This document shows positions 28,543 to 36,951 of a DNA stretch of 64,000 nt, one piece after another. The translations under genes were made by a program, and so were the position numbers. The stretch is from Cryobacterium gelidum (GTDB taxonomy: Bacteria; Actinomycetota; Actinomycetes; Actinomycetales; Microbacteriaceae): positions 296 to 64,295 of the forward strand of contig NZ_SOHL01000030.1 in the NCBI RefSeq assembly GCF_004403985.1. The letters run 5' to 3'. Numbering within the stretch: position 1 is the first letter of the stretch; every line of letters starts with the position of its first letter. The notes beneath the pieces were generated by a model. That model did not search any database and was not told where the DNA came from. It saw only the letters and a program-made list of their open reading frames with translations.

Positions 28543-28567
28543 TGCGTTTTCCTTACTGATGTTGCCG

Positions 28568-29425
28568 TCATGTCAGTCCGTACAGCGCGAGATAGCCCGC
28601 GGCAATCTGCTCGCCGCCGAAGATTCCGAGCCACGCCCCCGCGAGCATCCATGGGCCGAAGGGGATGCTGCTCTTGCGGTTTGCTCGCCGCGTGATGACT
28701 AGTACCAGACTAAACACCCCACCGAGCAGGAACGCGGAGAACGCGCCGACGACCAACGGCCCCCAGCCCAGAAAACCCAGGAAGAGGCCGAGCACTCCGG
28801 CCAGCTTCACATCGCCAAGACCCATTCCGCCGGGGTACAGGAGCGCCAGAGTGAGATAGAGGGCGAACAGGGCGGCGCCGCCGATTACCGCGGGGACTAA
28901 CCGGCCGGGCTCGCCGAGGAGCAGCGCGGCCGTCACCAACAGAGCCGCGCTCACCGGGTAGGCCGGCACGACGATCTTGTTGGGGAGCGTGTAGGTGTCG
29001 AGGTCGATCATGGCCAGTGCAACGCTCACCGCGGCCAGATAGAGGAACACCACCAGGGTGACGGCAATCCCAATGATCGCACCGGTCGAACTAATCGAGA
29101 CCACGCCCAACATGCCGGTCGAGCCAAAGCCGCTGCTGGTGACCACCCACCAGGCGACAGCCCCGAAGAACACCGCGGTTCCGAGCTCCACGAGCGGATA
29201 CCGGATCGAGATTCGCTCCCCGCAGTCGCGGCATTTGGCGCGCAACGCCAGCCAGGAGATCACCGGCACGTTGTCCCACGGGCGGATGCGTGCACCGCAG
29301 CTGGCGCACGCGCTGGGCGGCGACACGATGGATCGCCTGGCCGGCACCCGGTAGATCACGACGTTCAAAAACGACCCGATCAGCAAACCGATTGTGGCAG
29401 CGAGGATGACCGCAAAGCTAGCCAA
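28568..29425 (-). CDS. pilD: Prepilin peptidase (A24 family) with methylase domain
   Basis: A bifunctional membrane aspartic peptidase that cleaves type IV prepilin leaders and N-methylates the new end. The 285-residue product has a cytoplasmic loop with two CxxC pairs (Cys40/43 and 65/68), and the two catalytic aspartates in AMIDLDTYTLPN (Asp141) and GGMGLGDVKL (Asp205), within about eight membrane helices. The start is TTG at 29425, overlapping the end of the pilX-like gene by 8 bases. It is the only prepilin peptidase in the window, so it may process both the type IV and the Flp pilins. Confidence 0.95.
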   Translation of the reverse strand: MASFAVILAATIGLLIGSFLNVVIYRVPARRSIVSPPSACASCGARIRPWDNVPVISWLALRAKCRDCGERISIRYPLVELGTAVFFGAVAWWVVTSSGFGSTGMLGVVSISSTGAIIGIAVTLVVFLYLAAVSVALAMIDLDTYTLPNKIVVPAYPVSAALLVTAALLLGEPGRLVPAVIGGAALFALYLTLALLYPGGMGLGDVKLAGVLGLFLGFLGWGPLVVGAFSAFLLGGVFSLVLVITRRANRKSSIPFGPWMLAGAWLGIFGGEQIAAGYLALYGLT

Positions 29426-30839
29426 CCGGCACCATCTCCCGCCGACTCAAGAATTCACCGAGGGCCGCCCCCGAGATCCTGGGGACCGTTATTCCTTCGG
29501 TGAGGTCGACTCCGGCAATACCCACGGGAACGAATACGAGCTGCGCTTGCTGGCCGAACTCGACTTCTCCGGCGTAGATCTGCCCGCGAAACCCGTTCCG
29601 GTCGCTGTAGACCTTGCAGGGCGTATAGATCATGGCAGAAATATTACTGCCGAAATCCGCCTCGTTCGAGAGCGTGATACCGCCAGTGAGCAGGGGCGGA
29701 GGAACGCATGTCGGCGCGCGATTGGGCAGGTCATCGGGCACGATGAACGAGACTTGGCGGGCGGCCGCCGCCGAGAAATAGAGCCTGTCGAACTTGAATT
29801 CTTTGGCGACGAAGACAATATCAGCGCTCAGCGCCACGTTGTCCATGTTGTTGCTCGTGGTCACCGCAGTAAGCGGGCATTTGGAAAGAAAGTTAATGAC
29901 GGTCTTCGAGGTGTAGTTCTTGATGTTTGCCCACTCAGTTGACGCCTTCGAGATGGCACACGATCCCGTCCAGTCAACAACGTTGTAACCTCGAGCGGTC
30001 CAGGTCAGCGGGTTGAAACCAACGTCAACCCAACCCGGCACGATGGGAGCGGGAACGGTCGGTCCCGATTGAATGCTGCCGGTGACGACGGAGTCAGTAA
30101 CCGTCGCGATCCCGGATGCCTTGACGTCTCCGCCGATCTTGCTCTTGTTCACCACTGCATCCTTGGACACATGCACCGAGCCGGCAACGTCGCACATATC
30201 GAGTTTTGCACTACCGTCGCCGAGCACGAGATCGCCACCGATGCTCGCGTTATTGGTGCATTCCACGTCACCCGTTTTGATCATGACGGATGTGGCCACG
30301 CTATTGTCGCCCGACGACAGCACGAATTTCTTCAGGACCCCGTCGACTTTGTAGGCATAAACCGCGACACCCGCCATCGGCACCTGCACCACGATCTGGT
30401 CGTACGAATAAAGAACCTCGACGGTCGATTTGTCACCCGAGGTAGCCCCGGCGACGCCCGAATTAACCGCCGACCCGGTGGAGGTGATGCGCACCGACGT
30501 GGATGCGATGTCGGGGCAGCCATTCTTGTTATTGGGCTTGATCAGGATTTTGGATATCGGAACGCCGGCGACAGGAGCGAACACCAAAATACCGTTGTCT
30601 CCCGCCGTGCAACCCCCCGCGGTTCGCAATGCCGTGAGAGCAACGTCGATGCCAGCTTCGGCCGCGGCCAGTGATTGCACCGACGCGCGGGTTGAGCTCG
30701 TGACGCTGAGCGCGTTGATCGACGCGGCGGTGAGAGTCATGCCCACGATCGCGGTCACGGCCATGACGCCGAGAACGGCCATGAGGGCGCTGCCCCGCTC
30801 ATCGCGATAAATGACGCATAGTCGTTTTATGGGAAGCAT
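29418..30839 (-). CDS. PilX-like pilus protein with a bactofilin-like repeat region
   Basis: A 473-residue protein. The N-terminus, RDERGSALMAVLGVMAVT and then ASVQSLAAAEAGIDVAL, is the usual start of PilX-type pilus proteins with a processed or retained membrane helix. Residues about 195-275 are a run of short beta repeats (NASIGGDLVLGDGSAK, then CDVAGSVHVSKDAVV, then SKIGGDVKASGIAT) that look like the right-handed beta-helix of bactofilins. The C-terminal part is unassigned. It overlaps the pilW-like gene by 13 bases. Probably a surface or tip component of the pilus. Confidence 0.7.
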   Translation of the reverse strand: MLPIKRLCVIYRDERGSALMAVLGVMAVTAIVGMTLTAASINALSVTSSTRASVQSLAAAEAGIDVALTALRTAGGCTAGDNGILVFAPVAGVPISKILIKPNNKNGCPDIASTSVRITSTGSAVNSGVAGATSGDKSTVEVLYSYDQIVVQVPMAGVAVYAYKVDGVLKKFVLSSGDNSVATSVMIKTGDVECTNNASIGGDLVLGDGSAKLDMCDVAGSVHVSKDAVVNKSKIGGDVKASGIATVTDSVVTGSIQSGPTVPAPIVPGWVDVGFNPLTWTARGYNVVDWTGSCAISKASTEWANIKNYTSKTVINFLSKCPLTAVTTSNNMDNVALSADIVFVAKEFKFDRLYFSAAAARQVSFIVPDDLPNRAPTCVPPPLLTGGITLSNEADFGSNISAMIYTPCKVYSDRNGFRGQIYAGEVEFGQQAQLVFVPVGIAGVDLTEGITVPRISGAALGEFLSRREMVPVG

Positions 30840-31429
30840 GTGGGCAGCCCTCCTATCGATGTGGTCGGCTGCCTGCTGACCGACGACGTACTGATGAGCA
30901 CCGGCCGCCCTGCGCCGGTGCTCATGTCGAGCGCAAGGTCGACGCGCCGACCGGCCACGGTGAACACTGGAGCGGGGACCGCGGCAACAATAAGCGGTTG
31001 CGCGCCCTCAGCCAGGATCATCCACGATTTCACCGACGTCGAGGTCTGGATCATTGAGATCGCCCCGGTGGAGTACTTGGTGCGAACTTCCCCGTTGTCG
31101 TAGGACCATGCCTGGCAACGCCAGTTCGGAGTTTCCGCCGAACCGACCGTGCGCACCATAAGAATCTGTGGGACGACCCCGGGAGCGCTTTGCCAGATAC
31201 CGCTGGCATTACGCACACCGAGGCTAACGGATGACGCCACCAGCTGACCGGCGCTACTGGCCTGGCTGGCCTCTCGCACGGAGCGCTCAACTCTGAGCGA
31301 GTTGATGAGGATCCCGCCGACAATCAGGAGAACAACAACGGAGAGTACCGAGTAGATGAGGAGCTCGACGAGCGTGAAGCCAGCTTCGGTGGATCGGCGT
31401 TCTGCGAGCGTGCTGATAAGTTTCTTCAT
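30827..31429 (-). CDS. PilW-like minor prepilin
   Basis: A 200-residue type IV prepilin. The leader ends in STEAG, cleavage is expected before FTLVELLIYSVLSVV, and Glu at mature position 5 is present. The remaining domain has one cysteine pair (WRCQAWS and the C-terminal PTCFP). Its ATG overlaps the stop of the preceding pilV-like gene (ATGA). Minor pilins in a row between pilA and the peptidase usually prime pilus assembly. Confidence 0.85.
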   Translation of the reverse strand: MKKLISTLAERRSTEAGFTLVELLIYSVLSVVVLLIVGGILINSLRVERSVREASQASSAGQLVASSVSLGVRNASGIWQSAPGVVPQILMVRTVGSAETPNWRCQAWSYDNGEVRTKYSTGAISMIQTSTSVKSWMILAEGAQPLIVAAVPAPVFTVAGRRVDLALDMSTGAGRPVLISTSSVSRQPTTSIGGLPTCFP

Positions 31430-31857
31430 GGCGCCCGCAGGTAGACGAGGGTCGCCGCGGTCACCGGCGGCTGCGCGGAGCCGACCATGGACACTGTGAC
31501 CTTCACGCTAACCGTTTTCGGGTAGTCCGTGAGCAGCACAGAACAAGCCCCCACGGTTCGTGTCGGCCGATAGCGCACTCCGCGGGAATCGGTAACAGCG
31601 GGAGGCGTGACGCTGCCATAAACGCTCAATGCAACACAGGTATCGCCGGCCGATCGGGCCTGTTCGAGTTGTTGTCCGACGAGCTGTGTCGCGGTGGCGA
31701 TCGTCGAATTACGAACGGTCGTCTGCATGGAAGCGATGAGGAGCGGTAGGAAGGCCACGGCGAGTAAACCCAGAAGAAACATCGAAATAACGATTTCAAT
31801 TAGACCGAAGCCAGATTCTGATACTCTGACGCGGCGAACCGGCTTACGTATCCTCAT
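31426..31857 (-). CDS. PilV-like minor prepilin
   Basis: A 143-residue type IV prepilin with leader RVRVSESG, cleavage before FGLIEIVISMFLLGLL and Glu5 of the mature protein present. A cysteine pair occurs in the external part (DTCVALS and GACSVLL). AGGTG precedes the ATG. It follows pilA after about 100 bases. Confidence 0.85.
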   Translation of the reverse strand: MRIRKPVRRVRVSESGFGLIEIVISMFLLGLLAVAFLPLLIASMQTTVRNSTIATATQLVGQQLEQARSAGDTCVALSVYGSVTPPAVTDSRGVRYRPTRTVGACSVLLTDYPKTVSVKVTVSMVGSAQPPVTAATLVYLRAP

Positions 31858-31957
31858 GATTCACCTATTCAAGAGAGCAAATCTCAAAGCGATTTGATGG
31901 GGCGACATCAAAACTGGCACCCCACCCAGTCACGAACGAGCGTGGACTACGGTGCGA

Positions 31958-32371
31958 TTACGGAGTCGCAACGTTGCCAGTGCATTTGCCCTTGATGACG
32001 CCACTCTTGTCATCCGCAGCCCACGAATCCGTCGTTGCAGTGAGGTCGCTGTGCTTTCCAAGGATGCAGAAAGCTGCCACAGTTCCGCTGATAGTGAGAG
32101 TCACTTTCGAATCGCCAGATGCGACCGCAGTCGGGAACGCATCCCCTTTCACTATCCCAGAGACAACATTCACTTTCGCAGTCGCGATAGCCGACTCGAC
32201 AGCGCTTCCCTTTGCGGATGCTTGCTGGCCGAGGAAGATCGGAACAGCAATCGCAGCGAGGATGCCGATAATGATGACGACGACGAGGAGCTCGATCAGG
32301 GTGAAGCCCTTTTCTTTCTTGCCGAGTTCTGAACGCTTGCGGGCAAGCGCAGCCGTGATGGAGCTGGTCAT
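31958..32371 (-). CDS. pilA: Type IV prepilin, probable major pilin
   Basis: The likely main subunit of the type IV pilus: 137 residues, leader MTSSITAALARKRSELGKKE plus KG, cleavage between Gly22 and Phe23, then FTLIELLVVVIIIGILAAI, with Glu27 as the conserved Glu5. The globular part is small, with a cysteine pair (FCILGK and GKCTGN) forming the usual disulfide loop near the C-terminus. The ATG at 32371 follows GAGGA closely; the frame is open to 32434 without a better start. The gap ahead of it holds an inverted repeat and probably its own promoter. Confidence 0.92.
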   Translation of the reverse strand: MTSSITAALARKRSELGKKEKGFTLIELLVVVIIIGILAAIAVPIFLGQQASAKGSAVESAIATAKVNVVSGIVKGDAFPTAVASGDSKVTLTISGTVAAFCILGKHSDLTATTDSWAADDKSGVIKGKCTGNVATP

Positions 32372-32445
32372 GTGAAGTCCTCTTCGCTGTGTGGTGGCCG
32401 ATAAAGGGCTCCTTATCGCCCCCACGATGAGCATATGGTGACTGA

Positions 32446-32463
32446 TAGTGCTTTAAGCCACTA
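32446..32463. promoter_or_regulatory. Near-perfect inverted repeat ahead of pilA
   Basis: TAGTGCTTTAAGCCACTA is an 18-base near-palindrome about 75 bases ahead of the pilA ATG, in the AT-rich gap between pilC and pilA. It could be an operator or part of a promoter region for the major pilin. No partner regulator is visible nearby. Confidence 0.4.
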
Positions 32464-32508
32464 TTTCTAGGAAATTATTGCAGCGCCGTACCCCCACTTT
32501 TGGGGAGA

Positions 32509-33738
32509 CTACTTGATGTACTCGAAAATGCTAAACATCGGCATGTAAAGAGCCACGATCATGCCACCGACCACGACACCGATGAAGGCGATCATGAGCG
32601 GTTCGATCAGTGCGGTGAGCTGCTCGGCCGTGGCCTGCACCTCCTGATCGTAGAAGTCCGCGATCTTACCGAGCATCTGTTGCAGGGCACCGGCATCTTC
32701 CCCGACCGCGATCATCTGCGTCACCATTGCCGGAAAGACCGGCTCAAGGCTGAGCGGACCGGCAATCGACTTGCCCTCGCGCACCGACTCCTGCACCTTG
32801 CGCAGCGCCGACTCCACCACCCAGTTGCCTGAGGTCTCCCCCACGATCGCGAGCGACTGCAAAATGGGCACACCCGCGCCGATCATGGTGGAGAAGTTGC
32901 GGCTGAAGCGCGCAATAGCGAGCTTGGTCAAAAGCGGGCCAAACACGGGGAGCTTGAGCTTGAGCGGGTCAACGACCCTGCGCACCCGCTCGGTGTTCTT
33001 GTTCTTACGCCACCAGATCGTGAATGCGATTCCGCCTACGATGAGCACCGGCAGCAGCCACACCATGGCCTTCGACAGCACCACCAGCACCTGGGTGGGC
33101 AGCGGCAGCTCGCCGCCGAAACCGGCGAACATCTTCTCGAACACCGGCACGATGAAGGTGAGCATGCCGATCACGGCCAGCACGGCCATGATCAGCACGA
33201 TGGTGGGGTAGGCCATGGCCGACTTGATGGTGTCGCGCAGCTTTCCCTCCGCTTCGAAGTTAGCGGCCACCGAGTTGAGCGAGCTCTCCAGGAATCCGCC
33301 GGTCTCGCCGGCCCTGACCAGGTTGATCATGATCGGCGGAAAGACGATGGAATGTTTCTCCAGCGCCTCCGACAGCGAAATGCCGGTCTCCACATCGTTG
33401 CGGATCGTCGTGAGAATCTTCGCCAGGTCTTTGTTCTCGGTCTGCGCGGCGAGAATGTTCAGGGTGCGCAGCAACGACAAGCCGGCCGAGGTCATCGTCG
33501 CCATCTGCCGGCTCATAATTGCGAGGTCTTTGAGTCCGATCCCCTTGCCCAGGCCGGGGATCTTGATCTCCATGCTCAGCCCGGTGCCCACCGCCACCTC
33601 AGTCACCGAGATCGGCGACAGCCCCATGGTGCGCACGCGCGTCGTGGCCACGCTCTGCGACGGGGCATCTACTCGCCCCTTCACAACCTTGCCCGCGGCG
33701 TTGCGTCCCTTATAGGCGTAGGCCAGGCTGATCGTCAT
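32509..33738 (-). CDS. pilC: Type IV pilus platform protein PilC
   Basis: A 409-residue inner membrane platform protein of the T2SSF family. Its two homologous halves each hold a cytoplasmic helical domain (MSRQMATMTSAGLSLLRTL and FSRNFSTMIGAGVPILQSL) followed by membrane helices, with VGEDAGALQQMLGKIADFY near the end. All of this is typical of GspF/PilC. It overlaps the pilT stop by ATGA. Confidence 0.96.
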   Translation of the reverse strand: MTISLAYAYKGRNAAGKVVKGRVDAPSQSVATTRVRTMGLSPISVTEVAVGTGLSMEIKIPGLGKGIGLKDLAIMSRQMATMTSAGLSLLRTLNILAAQTENKDLAKILTTIRNDVETGISLSEALEKHSIVFPPIMINLVRAGETGGFLESSLNSVAANFEAEGKLRDTIKSAMAYPTIVLIMAVLAVIGMLTFIVPVFEKMFAGFGGELPLPTQVLVVLSKAMVWLLPVLIVGGIAFTIWWRKNKNTERVRRVVDPLKLKLPVFGPLLTKLAIARFSRNFSTMIGAGVPILQSLAIVGETSGNWVVESALRKVQESVREGKSIAGPLSLEPVFPAMVTQMIAVGEDAGALQQMLGKIADFYDQEVQATAEQLTALIEPLMIAFIGVVVGGMIVALYMPMFSIFEYIK

Positions 33739-35072
33739 TGGGTATCCCGCGGGGAGAAGGAGTCACCGAAGTCGATCCCGCCGGTGAGCATCGGATTAGC
33801 CGCAGGGTCGGACACATCGATCCGGCGAATGAGCTGCGCCAGCCCCTCGAGATCCTGCGCCTTCTCCTCCGCCGACTGTCGGGTGATTAGACCGTCATTG
33901 ACGAGCTCGGCCAGGTGCTGGTCCAGGGTCTGCATCCCGAGCGCACGACCGGCCTGCATCGACGACGCGACCTGATACGTCTTACCTTCGCGAATCAGGT
34001 TCGACACGGCGGGGGTCGTCACCAGAATCTCGGTGGCCACGACCCGACCACCACCCACCTTCTTGACCAGGGCCTGACAGACGACGCCCCGCAGGGTCGC
34101 GGCCAGCTGCGTGCGCACCTGCCCCTGCTGATGCGGCGGGTAGACATCGATAATGCGGTCGATGGTCTGAGCCGCCGACTGCGTGTGCAGGGTCGCAAAC
34201 ACGAGGTGGCCGGTCTCGGCCGCGGTCAGCGCCACCGAGATCGTCTCCAGGTCGCGCAGCTCACCGATCAGGATGACGTCGGGGTCTTGACGCAGAACGT
34301 GCTTGAGCGCGGATGCGAAACTGTGCGTATCGTGCCCCACCTCACGCTGGTTGACGATCGACTTCTGATGCTGGTGCAGAAACTCGATCGGGTCTTCCAC
34401 CGTGACGATGTGCTCCGCGCGCGTGCGATTCACCACGTCGATGAGGGCGGCCAGGGTCGTCGACTTGCCCGATCCGGTTGGTCCGGTCACCAGCACGAGG
34501 CCGCGCGACAGTTTCGCGAACTGGGACACCGAATCGGGAACCCCCAGTTCTTTCAATTGCTTGATTCCGCGCGGGATCAGTCGGAAAGCCGCGCCGATGG
34601 AATTGCGCTGATGGTAATAATTCACCCGAAAACGCGCGCCACCCGCCGTGTAGGCGAAATCCAGCTCGAGTTCTTCCTCGAACTGTGCGCGCTGTTTCGG
34701 CGAGAGGATGCTGTAGAGCGCCGAGGTAACCTTATCGCCCATCCAGCGGGTGGAGCCCTCGATGGGTTGAAGGCTCCCATCGACCCGGATGCTCGGGGGC
34801 GCGCCGACCGTGATGTGCAGGTCGGAGGCGTTGAGGTCGAGAACCCCGGATAGCGCGTTCAGCAGGTCGAGGTCGGAGACCTCGTCACCGCCAGATCGTC
34901 GATGTTCCCGGCGACCGCCCGCGCCGTCGGCCGGAGCCGGGTGAGCCTCCGGCTGCGCCACGAGGTCTGGCGCTTCATTGCCACCATGGGGGCGATCGTC
35001 CTCCGCCGGATTCCACCCCGCCGCAGAATCCCCCGCTGGCGAAAATGGTATGTCATAAATTGGCTGGCTCAC
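33735..35072 (-). CDS. pilT: Twitching motility retraction ATPase PilT
   Basis: The ATPase that retracts type IV pili. With the GTG at 35072 the product has 445 residues. The first about 80 residues are an added low-complexity Asp/Pro/Gly-rich segment; then come the PilT N-domain (DLHITVGAPPSIRVDG), Walker A GPTGSGKST near residue 197, the Asp box VTVEDPIEFLH, Walker B DPDVILIGELRD, the His box ATLHTQSA and the PilT-specific AVSNLIREGKTYQ. GGGGAG precedes the GTG. A PilT beside PilB predicts a dynamic, retractable pilus. Confidence 0.95.
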   Translation of the reverse strand: MSQPIYDIPFSPAGDSAAGWNPAEDDRPHGGNEAPDLVAQPEAHPAPADGAGGRREHRRSGGDEVSDLDLLNALSGVLDLNASDLHITVGAPPSIRVDGSLQPIEGSTRWMGDKVTSALYSILSPKQRAQFEEELELDFAYTAGGARFRVNYYHQRNSIGAAFRLIPRGIKQLKELGVPDSVSQFAKLSRGLVLVTGPTGSGKSTTLAALIDVVNRTRAEHIVTVEDPIEFLHQHQKSIVNQREVGHDTHSFASALKHVLRQDPDVILIGELRDLETISVALTAAETGHLVFATLHTQSAAQTIDRIIDVYPPHQQGQVRTQLAATLRGVVCQALVKKVGGGRVVATEILVTTPAVSNLIREGKTYQVASSMQAGRALGMQTLDQHLAELVNDGLITRQSAEEKAQDLEGLAQLIRRIDVSDPAANPMLTGGIDFGDSFSPRDTQ

Positions 35073-35091
35073 GCAAAACTCCCCTTGTGCA

Positions 35092-36765
35092 CTATGCGAC
35101 AACTCGCAAAATTTCCTCGATCGAGGTCAAACCCATCTGGACCTTCATCCAGCCGTCCTCGCGCAGGGTGATCATTCCCTGCTCGCGCGCCGTGCGGCCG
35201 ATTTCAGAACTGGAGGCACGGGCGACAGCCATCCGCTCGATTTCTTCGGTGACCGTCATTACCTCGTGCACCGCGATGCGGCCGCGGTAACCGGTCTTGG
35301 AACAGTGCGCACAGCCTACCGGCAGAAAAGTCTGCGGCAGCGGCTGCCCGGGGTCGAACGTGAAGCGCAACCGGGCGAGCTGTTCGGAGTCGTGTTCGGC
35401 CGGAGCCTTGCAGCGGTCGCAGAGGCGGCGGGCCAGACGTTGGGCAACCACACAGTCCAGCGCCGACCCGACCAGAAACGGCTCGATGTCCATCTCCGTC
35501 AGTCGGGTGATCGCGCTCGGCGCGTCGTTGGTGTGCAGGGTCGAGAGCACGAGGTGACCGGTAAGCGAGGCCTCGATGGCGATCTGCGCGGTCTCGTGGT
35601 CGCGGATTTCACCCAGCAGAACGACATCCGGGTCGCTGCGCAGGATGGAACGCAGGGCGCTCGCGAAGGTGAGCCCCGCCTTCGGATTCACCTGCACCTG
35701 GTTGATGCCGGCCATGCGGTACTCGACCGGGTCTTCGACCGTGATCACGTTGATCTCGGGGCGGGCGACCGCGCCGAGGGTGGTGTACAGGGTGGTCGAC
35801 TTGCCCGAGCCGGTCGGACCCGTGATCAAAATCATGCCGTAGGGCTTGGAATAGGAGGTCTGGTAGGCCTCGAAGTTGTGCTCGAGCAGTGCCAGTGCGC
35901 GCACGTCCAGGGTCGTGTTCGAGTTGTCGAGAATACGCATGACGACTTTTTCGCCCCACACGGTGGGCAGGGTTGCAACGCGCAGGTCGATCTGGCGGCC
36001 CGCGTGACGCACCGTCATGCGGCCGTCCTGCGGTTTGCGCCGCTCGGCGATGTCGATGTCGCTCATGATCTTGAGCCGGGAGATCACGCCGTTCTGGATA
36101 TTCTTGGGTGCGGTCTGCATCTCGTGCAGCACACCGTCGATGCGGTAGCGCACCCGCAGGCTGTGTTCGCCGGGTTCGATGTGAATGTCGGAAGCCAGGT
36201 CCTGAATGGCCTGACTCACGAGCAGGTTCACGAATCGCACGATCGGGGCCGAGTCATCGGTTGACTCGGGGCCGCCCATGGTGACGGCCTCGGGCGCGTT
36301 CTCTTCCTCGAGGGTGGTCGTGAGGTTGCTGAGCTCGTCATCGGCGCGATGATGGCGGGTGATCGCCGCGAGCAGGTCTCCGCGTTCGGCGACGACCGGG
36401 GCCACGCGCATGCGTGCCGCTTCGCCCACGTCATCGAGGGCGAAGACGTTGCCGGGGTCGACCATCGCCAGCACCAGGCGGCCGTCTTCGATGGCGATCG
36501 GCAGGATTTCGTGTCGACGGCAGACTGCGGCGGTCACCTTGGAAATGGCCAGCCGGTCGACAGGATAGTCGATGAGCTCCACGAAGGGCAGCCCGGCTTG
36601 CTCGGCCCGAGCCCTGGCGAATTGCAGCTCGGTGATCACCGCACTGTCTACGAGGGCGCGCACGGCCTTCTCATCGGCGGGGTCACCGACCGCGAGTGAG
36701 TCGAGATGCTCGATCGGGAGCAGGCCGTGCAAAATGAGAATCTCGGTCAGGCTTGGCACAACCAT
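35092..36765 (-). CDS. pilB: Type IV pilus extension ATPase PilB
   Basis: The assembly motor ATPase (GspE family), about 557 residues. An N-terminal MshEN-type domain (LPIEHLDSLAVGDPADEKAV) is followed by the N-domain (DIHIEPGEHSLRVRYRIDG), Walker A GPTGSGKSTT near 317, Asp box ITVEDPVEYRM, Walker B DPDVVLLGEIRD, His box STLHTNDA, and a zinc site with two CxxC pairs (CDRC and CAHC). The ATG at 36765 is listed, but GTG at 36759 fits better to the GGGGG that precedes it; the difference is two codons. It is the first gene of the pilus operon. Confidence 0.95.
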   Translation of the reverse strand: MVVPSLTEILILHGLLPIEHLDSLAVGDPADEKAVRALVDSAVITELQFARARAEQAGLPFVELIDYPVDRLAISKVTAAVCRRHEILPIAIEDGRLVLAMVDPGNVFALDDVGEAARMRVAPVVAERGDLLAAITRHHRADDELSNLTTTLEEENAPEAVTMGGPESTDDSAPIVRFVNLLVSQAIQDLASDIHIEPGEHSLRVRYRIDGVLHEMQTAPKNIQNGVISRLKIMSDIDIAERRKPQDGRMTVRHAGRQIDLRVATLPTVWGEKVVMRILDNSNTTLDVRALALLEHNFEAYQTSYSKPYGMILITGPTGSGKSTTLYTTLGAVARPEINVITVEDPVEYRMAGINQVQVNPKAGLTFASALRSILRSDPDVVLLGEIRDHETAQIAIEASLTGHLVLSTLHTNDAPSAITRLTEMDIEPFLVGSALDCVVAQRLARRLCDRCKAPAEHDSEQLARLRFTFDPGQPLPQTFLPVGCAHCSKTGYRGRIAVHEVMTVTEEIERMAVARASSSEIGRTAREQGMITLREDGWMKVQMGLTSIEEILRVVA

Positions 36766-36891
36766 CCCCCGGGTCAATCTGCTGCGGAAACCTGCCAAAA
36801 CACACACGGCGTGGCCGCTACACCTGTGAGCACTGGGGGCTTATCGATAGATCCTTAGGCTACCTCAACCAGCCAGCCCACACCCCCTTCC

Positions 36892-36914
36892 CACGGCCCC
36901 TTTCGGGGGTGTTA
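36892..36914 (-). terminator. Possible terminator hairpin ahead of pilB
   Basis: On the minus strand ACACCCCC, GAAA-containing loop region and later GGGGGTGT can pair in the 145-base gap between the last gene of the type VII-like locus and pilB. There is no clean U-tract, so it is a weak call; it may insulate the two minus-strand operons from each other. Confidence 0.35.
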
Positions 36915-36951
36915 TGCGCACCGTGAAAGGTATTGCACAATGGGCCTGCTG

